Assembly (NCBI RefSeq): GCF_037023745.1 | Contig: NZ_CP146101.1 | Location: 4,704,001-4,768,000, forward strand | Length of the DNA stretch: 64,000 bases | Direction of reading: 5' to 3' | From: Streptomyces sp. SCSIO 30461 | GTDB lineage: Bacteria > Actinomycetota > Actinomycetes > Streptomycetales > Streptomycetaceae | Shown here: positions 44,663 through 53,461 of the stretch, piece after piece | Layout: every line of letters starts with the position of its first letter | Position numbering within the stretch: position 1 is the first letter of the stretch | Notes under the pieces: model-generated | Database searches by the model: none | Told to the model about the DNA's origin: nothing | What the model saw: the letters and a program-made list of their open reading frames with translations, nothing else | Position numbers and translations under genes: made by a program

Positions 44663-44799
44663 TGTGCCGAGCTCCCCGCCGAACGGCGAAAGCTGTGCTG
44701 TGTCCTTTCAGAGCCACTTCCTCGCCTCCGGGTCACAGGCGCTCGCGGCCTGGTCGCGTATCGAGGGCGGGGCGACGACCGCGAGTTCACCGGCCGGTT

Positions 44800-45081
44800 T
44801 CAGCTGGTGGTCGCGCAGGTGGAGCCGGCAGGCTCGGTCAGGGACTCGATGAGTTCGTCGCCGCTGGCGGTACGGTGCAGGCCGTAGAAGCGAGTGAAGG
44901 GTTGAATGCGCGCAGCCAGGATCCGGGTGTCGGTGAAACCTTTGCGGTCGGCGTCCGCGATCAGGCGGCCGAGGTGGCCGGCGTCGGCCCGGCTTTTGAG
45001 AAGGTCGCAGACGGTGCGGTCGACTGTGGTGACCGGTAGGCCTTCCACGAGGGTGACGTCCTTGACGGGCCGATCAGGCAA
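44800..45081 (-). pseudogene. AbiEi-type antitoxin C-terminal fragment
   Basis: A TTG-started 93-aa frame overlapping the Mrr stop. LVEGLPVTTVDRTVCDLLKS and HLGRLIADADRKG match the C-terminal region of AbiEi-like antitoxins/regulators. The N-terminal winged helix is missing and no AbiEii toxin is next to it. Confidence 0.55.
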
Positions 45082-45763
45082 AGGGGCGCCGCTTGATGCC
45101 GCCGCCGCTTCCGTTCAGTGGGATCAGGGTTTCCAGGTGAGCGCCTTTGGCCCAGGAGCCCAGCAGGTCGCGGTGCAGGGCCACGATGTCCTGGCGCAGC
45201 GCGAGGCCCAGTGCGGCCTTCGTGAACGTGCGGCAGGTGGTGACGAACAGTGCGACGTCCGCGCCGTGCTCAAGACGGGCAGTGCCGACGAACTTCTGCA
45301 TGTCCTGCGAGGACACGCTCCGGTGCGGCGCATACTTTTTGCATTGAACGACCAGTTTGCGGCCGTCGGCCAGATAGCCGACGACGTCCGCGCCCAGGTC
45401 ACCGCTCTTGCCGCTGACGACGACGTCTCTGCAACCGTCCCGCCGGCACAGATCGGCGATGTACGCCTCGAACTCCTGCCACGACAACGCGTCGACCTCG
45501 GCCATCGACAGCTCCCGCGCCCTGGCCTCCTCCCGCGCTCGCCACGCGCGGTCCTGGCTGACCGCGAGACGGTGCGATCGCAGCAGCGCCCAGCCAGCCC
45601 CGCCCACCACGGCCGCGGCGAGCACGGTCACCAGAACGGGCCACACCACCGACCAGTGCCGGGCCACCCACACCGCGGCAGCCACCGCCGCCACCGCACC
45701 CCAGCCCTGCAGCTGCCTGCGCGTCTGCTTCTTCAAGCGCCGACGCCGTCGTGCCGCCATCAC
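45074..45763 (-). CDS. Membrane-anchored Mrr-type restriction endonuclease
   Basis: 229 aa. Basic N-terminus, then two membrane spans (WGAVAAVAAAVWVARHW; VLVTVLAAAVVGGAGWALL), then an Mrr_cat domain of the PD-(D/E)xK fold: LSWQEFEAYIADLCRRDG, SGKSGDLGADVVGYLADG, KLVVQCKKYA (QxK), and DMQKFVGTARLEHGADVALF. Mrr-like nucleases with membrane anchors are common on Streptomyces plasmids and islands; targets may be methylated or foreign DNA. The 3' end overlaps an AbiEi remnant. Confidence 0.9.
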   Translation of the reverse strand: MMAARRRRRLKKQTRRQLQGWGAVAAVAAAVWVARHWSVVWPVLVTVLAAAVVGGAGWALLRSHRLAVSQDRAWRAREEARARELSMAEVDALSWQEFEAYIADLCRRDGCRDVVVSGKSGDLGADVVGYLADGRKLVVQCKKYAPHRSVSSQDMQKFVGTARLEHGADVALFVTTCRTFTKAALGLALRQDIVALHRDLLGSWAKGAHLETLIPLNGSGGGIKRRPFA

Positions 45764-45836
45764 TCCCCCGCCCTCCAGAACCGTGCCCCGCAGCGCGCAC
45801 CGCGCAACGCCGTCCGGCCCTTCCGTGTGCGGGGGC

Positions 45837-46046
45837 TCATCGGCCAGCCTGGGTGACGCCGCTCGCGAGCTGCCCCAGGATGTTCAGGACCCCCTCGCCT
45901 GCCGGGGTGGGTGCGATCAGGATGCCCAGCGCCAGGACGATGACGACGGTCAGCTTCTCGTCGAAGCGGCTACGGGCCTCCGTACGACGCCGCAGCCGGA
46001 AGAACACCATGACTGCGAGCAACACCGCCACGTTGATGGTCAGCAA
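45837..46046 (-). CDS. Small membrane protein of plasmid type
   Basis: 69 aa. TTG 46046 is chosen from a GGGGGAGG site 9 nt upstream. Two hydrophobic segments (INVAVLLAVMVFF; LTVVIVLALGILIA) flank a basic RLRRRTEAR loop. Similar small proteins lie in plasmid-derived regions of Streptomyces. Function unknown. Confidence 0.7.
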   Translation of the reverse strand: MLTINVAVLLAVMVFFRLRRRTEARSRFDEKLTVVIVLALGILIAPTPAGEGVLNILGQLASGVTQAGR

Positions 46047-46303
46047 CCGTCACAACCTCCCCCACACGACCGGCCACCGCGCGGAGAGGCATCACGCCGC
46101 CCCAGCCTCCTTATGAAGCCACGCCTGATTGACGTTGGAGGCGGGTTGCCGACGAATGGCACAAATCCATCGGGCCTGGCCGAATACAGCAGCGGGCGCC
46201 GCGACCCAGCACACCACCGGCCCTTGGCCCGCAAGGGGCGTAGAGCAGGCAACCGTGCAGCCGGTCCGGGCCGCTTTCACCAGCTGATCTCCGTGGCATA
46301 CAG

Positions 46304-46347
46304 CTGTGGCCCCGAACACCAGGTTCACCTGGTGCTCGGGGCCACAG
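46304..46347 (-). terminator. Strong hairpin terminator
   Basis: A stem of about 20 bp (arms CTGTGGCCCCGA and TCGGGGCCACAG continuing into CACCAGG/CCTGGTG) with a tiny loop. It lies 17 nt downstream of the minus-strand coiled-coil gene. Confidence 0.82.
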
Positions 46348-46363
46348 CCATGTGTGGGTCGAA

Positions 46364-46624
46364 TCAGCCGACGCCGGAGTCCCGGCCGACCAGCCGAGTA
46401 AGCAGTTCAACGATCTGCGCCTGGTTACGGTCCATCTTCTCGGCCAGCTCCCCCAGCTTCGCGTCGAGGTTGCTCACCTTCTGATCAAGGTTGCCTACCT
46501 GCAGGCGGAGCGCGGTGAGGTCGCTCTTGACGATGCCGAACTCGCGGTCGGACCGCTCTGCCACTTCCTCGAAGCGCCGCGTCAGAGCAGCGAGCTCGCC
46601 GTGGGCGATGGGATCTTCGGGCAC
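46364..46624 (-). CDS. Small coiled-coil protein
   Basis: 86 aa from GTG 46624 (GGAG 8 nt upstream; the in-frame TTG at 46651 has none). Almost entirely heptad-rich helix: LTRRFEEVAERSDREFGIVK, LRLQVGNLDQKVSNLDAKLG, ELAEKMDRNQAQIVELL. Expected to form a dimeric coiled coil. Function unknown. A strong terminator follows. Confidence 0.75.
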   Translation of the reverse strand: MPEDPIAHGELAALTRRFEEVAERSDREFGIVKSDLTALRLQVGNLDQKVSNLDAKLGELAEKMDRNQAQIVELLTRLVGRDSGVG

Positions 46625-46764
46625 GTGGTGCTCTCCTGCCAGATCATGCAAAGACGGTCATCAGAGCCCCACGATATCGGTACCCCGGACCATGGCGGGG
46701 GCTGATCCCCCAACGCCTGTGCCGGCCCGCGGCGCCCGTCGGCAGCAGCGACTGCCGTGCGGCG

Positions 46765-47325
46765 CTATCGGGGACGGCTCCCGCGGCTCCGGTCAGGGCG
46801 CTGTGCTCTCGCTCGGCGGGGACGGGCAGGTGCAAGGGTTTCCTCTGTGCCCTGCGGGGATGGCGCGGAGAAGCCCTGCGGCACCGTAGACCGGGCCGGT
46901 GGGAGGGTGGGCCGGGTTGTTTCGGCTGCAGGGCGTGCCGCGCGGGCGACGACACGGGCGTGGGGTAGCAGCGGTGCGCAGGACTCGCACACCTCGGCGA
47001 TCGTCCAGACCCGGCTCACGGTTGGATCGTGGCGCATGACGAGCACGACGTCTCCGGCGCAGCGGACCTTCTGCTCCGGGTGTCCGGCGCACTGCTGGAT
47101 GCGGCAGTGGCAGGCCGCGCGAGAGCGGACGGTGGCCGCGCGGGCGTGGGCTGTGGCATGCGCTGCGGCGAAGGCACGCAGCTCGGTGATGTTCCTGGAG
47201 CGGGCCGGCATCCGGCAGGCGTCGGTGGAACAAGTGACGGTGGCGGTCTTGTCGCTGTGGCCGGTCAGCCGGATAGTCCAGGACCGGCCCGGGGCGCGGT
47301 CGGTGGTGTGTTCGCTGTGCGCCAT
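46765..47325 (-). CDS. Cys-rich hypothetical protein of plasmid/island type
   Basis: 186 aa from ATG 47325; ATG 47349 is an alternative. An N-terminal 100 residues with spaced cysteines (VTCSTDACRM; AACHCRIQQCAGHPEQKVRC; AEVCESCAPLL) look like zinc-ribbon-type sites; a disordered, Arg/Pro-rich tail follows. I do not recognise the family. Neighbours are other small island genes on the same strand. Confidence 0.7.
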   Translation of the reverse strand: MAHSEHTTDRAPGRSWTIRLTGHSDKTATVTCSTDACRMPARSRNITELRAFAAAHATAHARAATVRSRAACHCRIQQCAGHPEQKVRCAGDVVLVMRHDPTVSRVWTIAEVCESCAPLLPHARVVARAARPAAETTRPTLPPARSTVPQGFSAPSPQGTEETLAPARPRRARAQRPDRSRGSRPR

Positions 47326-47533
47326 GGTCACGGGCAGCCGTCCATTCATGATCGTGAGGATGTCCGTTCTCTAGGGGATACCCATCCAGCAGCCACTCAA
47401 CGAGGCGCCGGCCCTGGTCGTGACCGCATTCCTGCGACCAGAACACCCCATGATCGGCGCGCCACAGGGCCTGATGCTTCAGCTCACCGTCCGCATCAAC
47501 GGTTCGGGCCCTGCCATCGGCACGGGCTGGGGT

Positions 47534-47878
47534 CTACGCCTCGGCCACGGCGCTCGGGGGCTCCTTCAGCGCCATGCGCGCTTTGACGACAGCTTCCCGC
47601 TCGTAGGTGGCCCAGTGCGGATGGGTCACCACCTCTTCGGATAGCTCGACGAGCAGACCGCGGAGCCGTGCTTCCTCGGTGCGCTGCTCGTCGGTGTAGC
47701 CGGGGCTGTCGTCACGGCCTCCGGTGACCTCGCCGGTGTGGGGGTGTTCGGTGCCGGGCCAGCCGGGCAGGGGCTCGACGGACCACGGGAGGGTGCGGCA
47801 CAGCGCCTCGTACGCGGTGCGGGTCTCGTGCAGGCGACGCTGCGCGTCGATCAAGTCGGGTGGGAAGCTGTCGGCCAC
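47534..47878 (-). CDS. Hypothetical protein
   Basis: 114 aa from GTG 47878, which begins ADSFPPDLIDAQRRLHETRT; the longer upstream frame reads as non-coding. Predicted helical (EEARLRGLLVELSEEVVTH) with no known motif. Common type of short gene in Streptomyces accessory regions. Confidence 0.65.
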   Translation of the reverse strand: MADSFPPDLIDAQRRLHETRTAYEALCRTLPWSVEPLPGWPGTEHPHTGEVTGGRDDSPGYTDEQRTEEARLRGLLVELSEEVVTHPHWATYEREAVVKARMALKEPPSAVAEA

Positions 47879-48014
47879 GGCACAATGATACGCGCGTTCG
47901 ATTCTCCGGCCGGGCGGACACCCCGGCCGCTCCTCTACGCGCTGCGCGGCTTCCGACCGTCGGTCTTCATTCCCCTGCAACGGCAGCGGGCGGCGGACCT
48001 GGCCGACCGTGAGC

Positions 48015-48170
48015 CGGTCCGGGTGGAACTATCCGCAGAAGGAACTCATCGCGAGGCTCCTGGCGGATACTTGCGAGATCTGCGGAACCAAGGGCAACGT
48101 GCAAGTGCACCACGTCCGGGCTCTCGCCGCCCTCTGCTGCTACGAACGACTCATCCGCCTCACCGCGTAG
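48015..48170 (+). pseudogene. Group II intron maturase, C-terminal HNH fragment
   Basis: 52 codons reading RSGWNYPQKELIARLLADTC, EICGTKGNVQVHHVRALAAL, the start of the HNH endonuclease domain that ends group II intron reverse transcriptases. The RT part is absent and the HNH fold is cut short. A relic of intron insertion. Confidence 0.72.
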
Positions 48171-48419
48171 GACACGGTCTTGGCACGGTAGTGAGACCGG
48201 AGAGGCGGAGGCCATTGCTGGCCTCCACCCCCTGTGGCACCTCGCTCGCACTCTCCGCCCCAAGTTCGATCACGCGGGAAACCGGGAAACCGATGGGAAG
48301 ACGATCATGCAAATACCTGCGCCGAACTACACGAAGACGCAGCAAACTACCCGAACACGCATGCTGCGTTGCAGGTCAGTGGATCGACACCGCCCTGACC
48401 AGCCGTATCCCAGCTCGGC

Positions 48420-48449
48420 ATGCTGTTCTGCGGCATCAACCCCGGTCTG
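48420..48449 (+). pseudogene. Second, very short mug-like fragment
   Basis: Ten codons, MLFCGINPGL, matching the active-site motif of mug-type glycosylases and about 21 of 26 bases of the 20.88-kb remnant. The sequence on both sides is unrelated. Too short to exclude chance. Confidence 0.4.
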
Positions 48450-48543
48450 ACGATCGCCTGCAACGAAGCGGATGGGACAGCCCGCTCTCGCGGGGAACAC
48501 GGCCGCACCTCAGATCAACGATCGGCGGATCACGCGCTCTCCC

Positions 48544-49128
48544 TCAAGGTGTCTCGTGATCCTCTTTCCGCCAAGGAGGGGTCGGCAATCCGGGTTCAAT
48601 CGAAATACCGAATGCGGTAGCCATATAGCCCATGAGAGCATAAAGTCCACAGAGGGCCACGATTTCCACAACCCCTGCATTCCCGACGACCTTGACCAGT
48701 GCGTCTTGGACCTCGGCAGGGATCTCGTCGTCGGCGACGACGTGGTCGACCGCCTGCACGACAGCGCGCTGGGCAGGGGTTGTGTTTGCGGGCACGGCGT
48801 CACCGGCCAGCGCTTCGATCTGTGCCGCAGTAAGACCTGCCTGGGTTGCCGGGCGTACATGGTGCGCCCACTCGTAGTCCGCGCCTCGGCGAGCGGAGAA
48901 GCGCAGGATCACCGTCTCGCGGAGGTCGTCCGGAAGAATCCCCTGGAACCGCAACCGCTCACCGAGCTCACCGACAGCCCTTGCGACCTTCGGGTTGTTG
49001 AACATGGCGACATAGATCTCGGCGAGCTGCCGTCGGCCGTCTGCGTGGCTGCGCACAGCTGCCATTCGCTCTATTTCAGCGCGGTCTTCGCGGTTCGCTT
49101 GCGAGGCAGGGTCTGGAAGCCGGGCCAT
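48544..49128 (-). CDS. Carboxymuconolactone decarboxylase/AhpD-like protein
   Basis: 194 aa alpha-helical CMD-family protein. Seen: NPKVARAVGELGERLRFQG, LRETVILRFSARRGADYEWA, HHVRPATQAGLTAAQIEAL and the second half-repeat with VEIVALCGLYALMGYMATAF. The CxxC pair of peroxidase-reducing AhpD is absent; YEWAHH marks the CMD-like type whose activity is often unknown. The ATG shares one base with the TGA of the preceding ThDP enzyme, so the two are translationally coupled. Confidence 0.88.
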   Translation of the reverse strand: MARLPDPASQANREDRAEIERMAAVRSHADGRRQLAEIYVAMFNNPKVARAVGELGERLRFQGILPDDLRETVILRFSARRGADYEWAHHVRPATQAGLTAAQIEALAGDAVPANTTPAQRAVVQAVDHVVADDEIPAEVQDALVKVVGNAGVVEIVALCGLYALMGYMATAFGISIEPGLPTPPWRKEDHETP

Positions 49129-50861
49129 CAGTGACTGTCCTCCCATTCCGCCACGGCCTGACGCCACGGGGCGATGGGCGTGGGATAGTGCTTGTCGATC
49201 CGGGCCGATACAAGGAACGGTTTGTTCTGTGCGAGCCCGTGGGCCACTGCCTCTCCCACCTCGCCGGGGTGGGAGACCGCCACGCCGTCGGCGCCCATGG
49301 CGCGCGCGAACTCCGGCCATGAGAGGCCGGGGATATCAGTAAGCGCCTCAGGTCCGGCGCCCATCCCCTTTGCCCGATACCAGATGTTTCCATATGCGTG
49401 GTTGTCGAAGACGAGAATCACGAGAGGGATGCTGTAGCGGGCGGCCGTATGGAGCTCCATACCATGCATCAGCATGCAGCCGTCGCCCGTGGCAACCACT
49501 ATCGGACGCTCGGGCCTGGCGAGCTTGGCGCCGATACCCAGCGGGATTGCGCCGCCCATCGGGGCCAGGTTCGCCAGCGACACATAGTCCCCGTTGCCGT
49601 AGCTGGGCCAGTACTGCGAGCACCAGGCACGATGAGCGCCGGAGTCCACTGATAGCACGGTCTCGCGCGGGCAGGCAGCGCGAGCCTCCGTGACGAAACG
49701 GGCCGGGTGCATGGGTTCGGCGTCTCGGGTGGTGTCTTCCGCTTCGTAGGCGTGCGGCCCACGGCCGCGCACATCGCCCAGGAACGCTTGCCGGGCCGAA
49801 CGGCCGTCCTCGAATCCGGCGGCGATCGACCCGTCGACGCTGGCGAGCAGTTCGAGGAAGGCCCGCGGGCTGGCGGTGACCGGCCGGCTCGAGGGCCAGG
49901 TCCGTCCGATGAGTGCCGGATCAGCTTCGACATGGACGAGTTCTCTCGCCGGCAGCATCTTCGGATTCCAGTTCAACGTATCCCTCTGGGACAGCCCCGA
50001 ACCAATGACGACGAGTACTTCGACGGCGGGATCGAGAATCGCTTCGCTGGCCCAGCGCGAGCCGCCGTAGCCGAAGACACCCAGTGAGAGGGGGTGGTCT
50101 TCGGGCACCAGCCCCTTCCCGCTGAGGGTGGTCGCAATGGGGATGTCGAAGCGCTCCGCCGCGGCGATCAGAGCCGCTTCCGCTCTCGCGTGGCGTACCC
50201 CCGGTCCCGCGAGAATGATGACATTCGCAGCAGGCCGCCCATTGGCATCCATGGAGAAGACGGACAGAGCGGCGTCGGTCGCTTCCCGGTCGATCGCCAA
50301 CGGTCGATATGCCGCCTCGGGCAGTGGCGTCCAGTCCACAGGCTGTTCACTACGCTGAACGTCCAGCGGGATTGACAGATGTACGGGCGCCCGCTCGCGC
50401 AGCGCGGTGAGTGCCGCAACCCTCAGGTAGGGCTGGAGGTTGGCAGGCGAGTTCACGCTGAGGCTACGGGCCGTGACCGGCCTGAGGACGGAAACGTCAT
50501 CCAGTGCGGCGCCGCTGGCGTCCTGGAAGGCACCGCGCCCCTCCGTACCGGTCGCGACCTCGCCGCTGATGGCGAGAAGCGCGGAGCGGTCGGCTCGTGC
50601 CGCGGCAAGCGCGGTCACCATGTTTGTGACACCGGGTCCGCCGATACCGAAGGCGACTCCGAGGCGACCAGAAGCACGGGCGTAGCCATCGGCCATGTAG
50701 GCTGCACCGGCTTCATGGGCAGCCACGACGGTACGCACGCCCTCAGTCTCGGTCATCGGCGGCATGAAGGGATCGTTCAGCCCTCCCGGGACCATGAAGA
50801 GGTGATCGACGCCTTCGGCTGCGAGGGAGCTGACGACGCAGGTGGCTCCGTCCATTGTCAT
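49128..50861 (-). CDS. ThDP-dependent enzyme, acetolactate synthase/benzoylformate decarboxylase-like
   Basis: 577 aa with the three-domain POX fold. Pyrimidine-binding Glu in VVAAHEAGAAYMADGYARAS, central domain with GVFGYGGSRWASEAIL, and pyrophosphate/Mg motif VVATGDGCMLMHGMELHTAA through VILVFDNHAYGN (GDG-N). It would decarboxylate a 2-oxoacid and either release or carboligate the aldehyde. Coupled to a CMD-family protein, it may form a dedicated catabolic or tailoring pair. Start ATG 50861 or 50855; no strong ribosome site. Confidence 0.9.
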   Translation of the reverse strand: MTMDGATCVVSSLAAEGVDHLFMVPGGLNDPFMPPMTETEGVRTVVAAHEAGAAYMADGYARASGRLGVAFGIGGPGVTNMVTALAAARADRSALLAISGEVATGTEGRGAFQDASGAALDDVSVLRPVTARSLSVNSPANLQPYLRVAALTALRERAPVHLSIPLDVQRSEQPVDWTPLPEAAYRPLAIDREATDAALSVFSMDANGRPAANVIILAGPGVRHARAEAALIAAAERFDIPIATTLSGKGLVPEDHPLSLGVFGYGGSRWASEAILDPAVEVLVVIGSGLSQRDTLNWNPKMLPARELVHVEADPALIGRTWPSSRPVTASPRAFLELLASVDGSIAAGFEDGRSARQAFLGDVRGRGPHAYEAEDTTRDAEPMHPARFVTEARAACPRETVLSVDSGAHRAWCSQYWPSYGNGDYVSLANLAPMGGAIPLGIGAKLARPERPIVVATGDGCMLMHGMELHTAARYSIPLVILVFDNHAYGNIWYRAKGMGAGPEALTDIPGLSWPEFARAMGADGVAVSHPGEVGEAVAHGLAQNKPFLVSARIDKHYPTPIAPWRQAVAEWEDSH

Positions 50862-51238
50862 GCCGGGGAATCTAACGCGTGGCGTCGATCATCTGGTGTA
50901 CCCGCGCCGCCGCGCGCCCTGAGCTCGTGGCTGACGTCGCCTCAGGAGACCACTGCAGGGTTGGCTGGCACCGGGCCCGGTGTTGGACCGCCGACCGTTC
51001 TCCCGGATCACCCAGAGCCTGTGCGGACAGCCGTTGACCAGCCGCGAGGTACTGCAGCAGACCGTCTCAGCCACCCCACCACCACCGGATCGACCGTCCA
51101 GGACGTGCTGGACGAGAACGCGTACCCCACCGGCCGCGCACGTCACCCGGGCCGAGCGCAAGAGCGTCGAGCGGCGGGTCGAGCGCGACGAGTCGAACTA
51201 CACCACCGCCCCGCAGGACCCCGACCAGCAGCTTCCGG
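50862..51238. other. Junk-like gap between the ThDP gene and the mug tail
   Basis: 377 nt, presumably with the promoter of the leftward ThDP gene. Plus-strand frames hold fragments (RRPFSRITQSLCGQPLTSRE) I cannot place. No intact gene. The right junction of the island should lie in or near this stretch. Confidence 0.45.
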
Positions 51239-51457
51239 AAGATCCACTGGCTCGCGGTCGCCGGGGTCACCGCGTACCGCACGGCCTTCGGGGAGCGCAG
51301 TGCGCGGATCGGCCCGCAGGAGCGGACGATCGGTGGGACTCGGATCCGGGCGCTGCCCAATCCCAGCGGTCTGAACGCGCACTGGACCGCACGGTCCATG
51401 GCTGACGAGTACCGTCGGCTGCGGCTGGCCGCGGGTATGGCCGAGCCCTCCGCCTGA
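51239..51457 (+). pseudogene. mug: mug-type mismatch glycosylase, C-terminal fragment
   Basis: 73 codons reading KIHWLAVAGVTAYRTAFGER, then LPNPSGLNAHWTARSMADEY and RRLRLAAGMAEPSA before TGA. LPNPSGLNAH is the conserved C-terminal motif of mug/TDG-like enzymes. There is no start or active-site part upstream. It is the natural complement of the N-terminal piece at 20.8 kb. Confidence 0.82.
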
Positions 51458-51523
51458 GCCGGGAGGTGGACCTGCGGGACCGCGGTGTTGCGGGGTCCCC
51501 GCGCGCGGTCCATAGTCCGAAGC

Positions 51524-52912
51524 ATGGACCCCGCAGGGGCGGCGGACCCGCGAGAGGCGGCGCTGCGCCGGGCGCACGACCATGCCGTTCGCTGGCTCGC
51601 AAGCCTCGCCGAGCGGCCGGTCCCGGCCCGTGCCACGGTCGCCGAGGTGACGCGTGCGCTCGGCACCGAGCTCCCGGATGGGCCGTGCCCGGCCGAGGAG
51701 GTCATCGACCTGCTGGCCACCGCCTGCGAGCCGGGTCTCACGGCCTTCCCCAGCGGACGCTTCTACGGCTTTGTGATAGGGGGCAGCGAACCCGCGGCAC
51801 TGGCCGCCGACTGGCTGGTGAGCGCATGGGACCAGAACTCCGCGCTGCGTCTGGTCTCACCGGCGCACACGGCGGTGGAGGACATCGCCGAGGCATGGCT
51901 GCTGGACCTCCTGGGCCTGCCACCGGACAGCGCCGTCGGCTTCACCACAGGGGCCACCATGGCCAACTTCACCTGTCTCGCCGCCGCCCGCGACACCGTG
52001 CTGCGGCAGGTGGGCTGGAACACCGCACGCGACGGTCTCAGCGGCGGTCCGAGGGTCCGGGTGCTCGCCGGTGAGAGCCGGCATATGACGATGGATCTGG
52101 CGCTCCGCTATCTCGGGTTGGGGGAGCCGTGGCTGGTGGCGACGGACCGCCAGGGGCGCATCGTTCCCTCCGCGCTGCTGGACGCCCTTACCACGGGCAG
52201 CCCGGACGAGCCGACGATCGTGTCACTCCAGGCCGGGGAGATCCACACCGGCGCCTTCGACCCGTTCGAGGAGGCGATCGAGGCCGCACACGCCTCGGGC
52301 GCGTGGGTGCACGTCGACGGCGCCTTCGGCCTGTGGGCCGCGGCGTCCCCCGCGTACGCCCGGCTCACCGCCGGGTGTGGACGCGCCGACTCCTGGGCCA
52401 CCGACGCACACAAGACTCTGAACGTGCCCTACGACTGCGGTCTCGCGGTCGTACGGGACGCCCCGGCCCTGCGGGCGGCGATGGGCCGGCGCGGCGAGTA
52501 CCTGATGCACCACGAGCACGGTGATCCCTTCGACAAGGTGCCCGAACTCTCCCGGCGCGGCCGGGCTTTCACCGTGTGGGCCGCGCTGCGCTCGCTGGGC
52601 CGGTCAGGTGTCGCCGCCCTCGTCGAGCGGCTGTGTCGCCATGCGTCGGCGTTCGCCCGCGGCATCGCCGCGATCGAGGGGGTGCGCGTGCTGAACGACG
52701 TGGTGTTCACCCAGGTGGTCGCGGACTTCGGTGACGACGCGCGCACGGATCGGGTGCTGGACGGGCTGCTCGCGGACGGCACGGTCTGGATCAGCGGCTC
52801 CACCTGGCACGGTCGGCGGGTGATGCGGATCTCGGTGAGCAACTGGTCCACCACCGACGACGATGTGGACCGGGCACTGGACGCGATCCGCCGTGCGGTG
52901 GCGGCTTCCTGA
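51524..52912 (+). CDS. PLP-dependent group II decarboxylase
   Basis: 462 aa from ATG 51524. Fold type I PLP enzyme of the aromatic-amino-acid/glutamate decarboxylase group: GFTTGATMANFTCLAAARDT, HTGAFDPFEEAIEAAHASGA, WVHVDGAFGLWAAAS with the PLP Asp, and DSWATDAHKTLNVPYDCGLA with the PLP Lys. Substrate not predictable; an L-amino acid is expected. First intact gene right of the island. Confidence 0.92.
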   Translation: MDPAGAADPREAALRRAHDHAVRWLASLAERPVPARATVAEVTRALGTELPDGPCPAEEVIDLLATACEPGLTAFPSGRFYGFVIGGSEPAALAADWLVSAWDQNSALRLVSPAHTAVEDIAEAWLLDLLGLPPDSAVGFTTGATMANFTCLAAARDTVLRQVGWNTARDGLSGGPRVRVLAGESRHMTMDLALRYLGLGEPWLVATDRQGRIVPSALLDALTTGSPDEPTIVSLQAGEIHTGAFDPFEEAIEAAHASGAWVHVDGAFGLWAAASPAYARLTAGCGRADSWATDAHKTLNVPYDCGLAVVRDAPALRAAMGRRGEYLMHHEHGDPFDKVPELSRRGRAFTVWAALRSLGRSGVAALVERLCRHASAFARGIAAIEGVRVLNDVVFTQVVADFGDDARTDRVLDGLLADGTVWISGSTWHGRRVMRISVSNWSTTDDDVDRALDAIRRAVAAS

Positions 52913-52921
52913 CCGGGCCGG

Positions 52922-53359
52922 TCAAGGGGGATCCGTCTCGGTGACGACGGCCAGCAGCTGGTACGGGAGCTCGGTGTCCCATTTGGCTATGCCGAGCGCC
53001 ACCCACCGGCCGTCCACACGCCACAGATGCAGGTCCGGCACCGAGTTGCCGAGCGCCTGCCAGGGCTCGGGTATCTCCTCACCGTCCTCCATGGAGCGGA
53101 TGAGGAGCGAACGCAGGCTGAACACCTGCGGCTCGCCCCAGCGTTCCCCCAGCAGCAACGCCAGGGCCTCGCGCTCCGCCTCGAACTGTTCCCCGACGGG
53201 CTCCATCCGGGAGCGGTCCTCCCAGAACTCCTCGCTGGTGCTCAGTTCGGCGGTGTGGAAGCCGGGGCCGCTGTGGCCCACGTCCGACCGGCCGGACTCG
53301 GCGGGGAAGGGACGGGAGCACAGCAGGTCGATGGTCGCCAGATGCCGCGCGAGGGTCAT
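52922..53359 (-). CDS. Hypothetical protein
   Basis: 145 aa from ATG 53359. Soluble, with W-rich strands (VPDLHLWRVDGRWVALGIAK; TELPYQLLAVVTETD). No family recognised. It converges on the decarboxylase gene; a short palindrome (GACCGGGCCGGTC) lies between the two stops. Confidence 0.75.
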   Translation of the reverse strand: MTLARHLATIDLLCSRPFPAESGRSDVGHSGPGFHTAELSTSEEFWEDRSRMEPVGEQFEAEREALALLLGERWGEPQVFSLRSLLIRSMEDGEEIPEPWQALGNSVPDLHLWRVDGRWVALGIAKWDTELPYQLLAVVTETDPP

Positions 53360-53461
53360 GTATGCCAGTAAATACGCCCCCACTGACATCTGGCGTGACG
53401 TCAGGCGCCCCGGCAGCGAGTACGATCCGCCAGACACCCGCACGACCAGGAAGGACCCACC

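Noticed and set aside
48477-48504. CRISPR-like sequence, complement of GTGTTCCCCGCGAGAGCGGG, similar to a type I-E repeat
   Set aside because: Only one copy, no second repeat at about 61-nt spacing on either side and no cas gene; most likely a chance hairpin.
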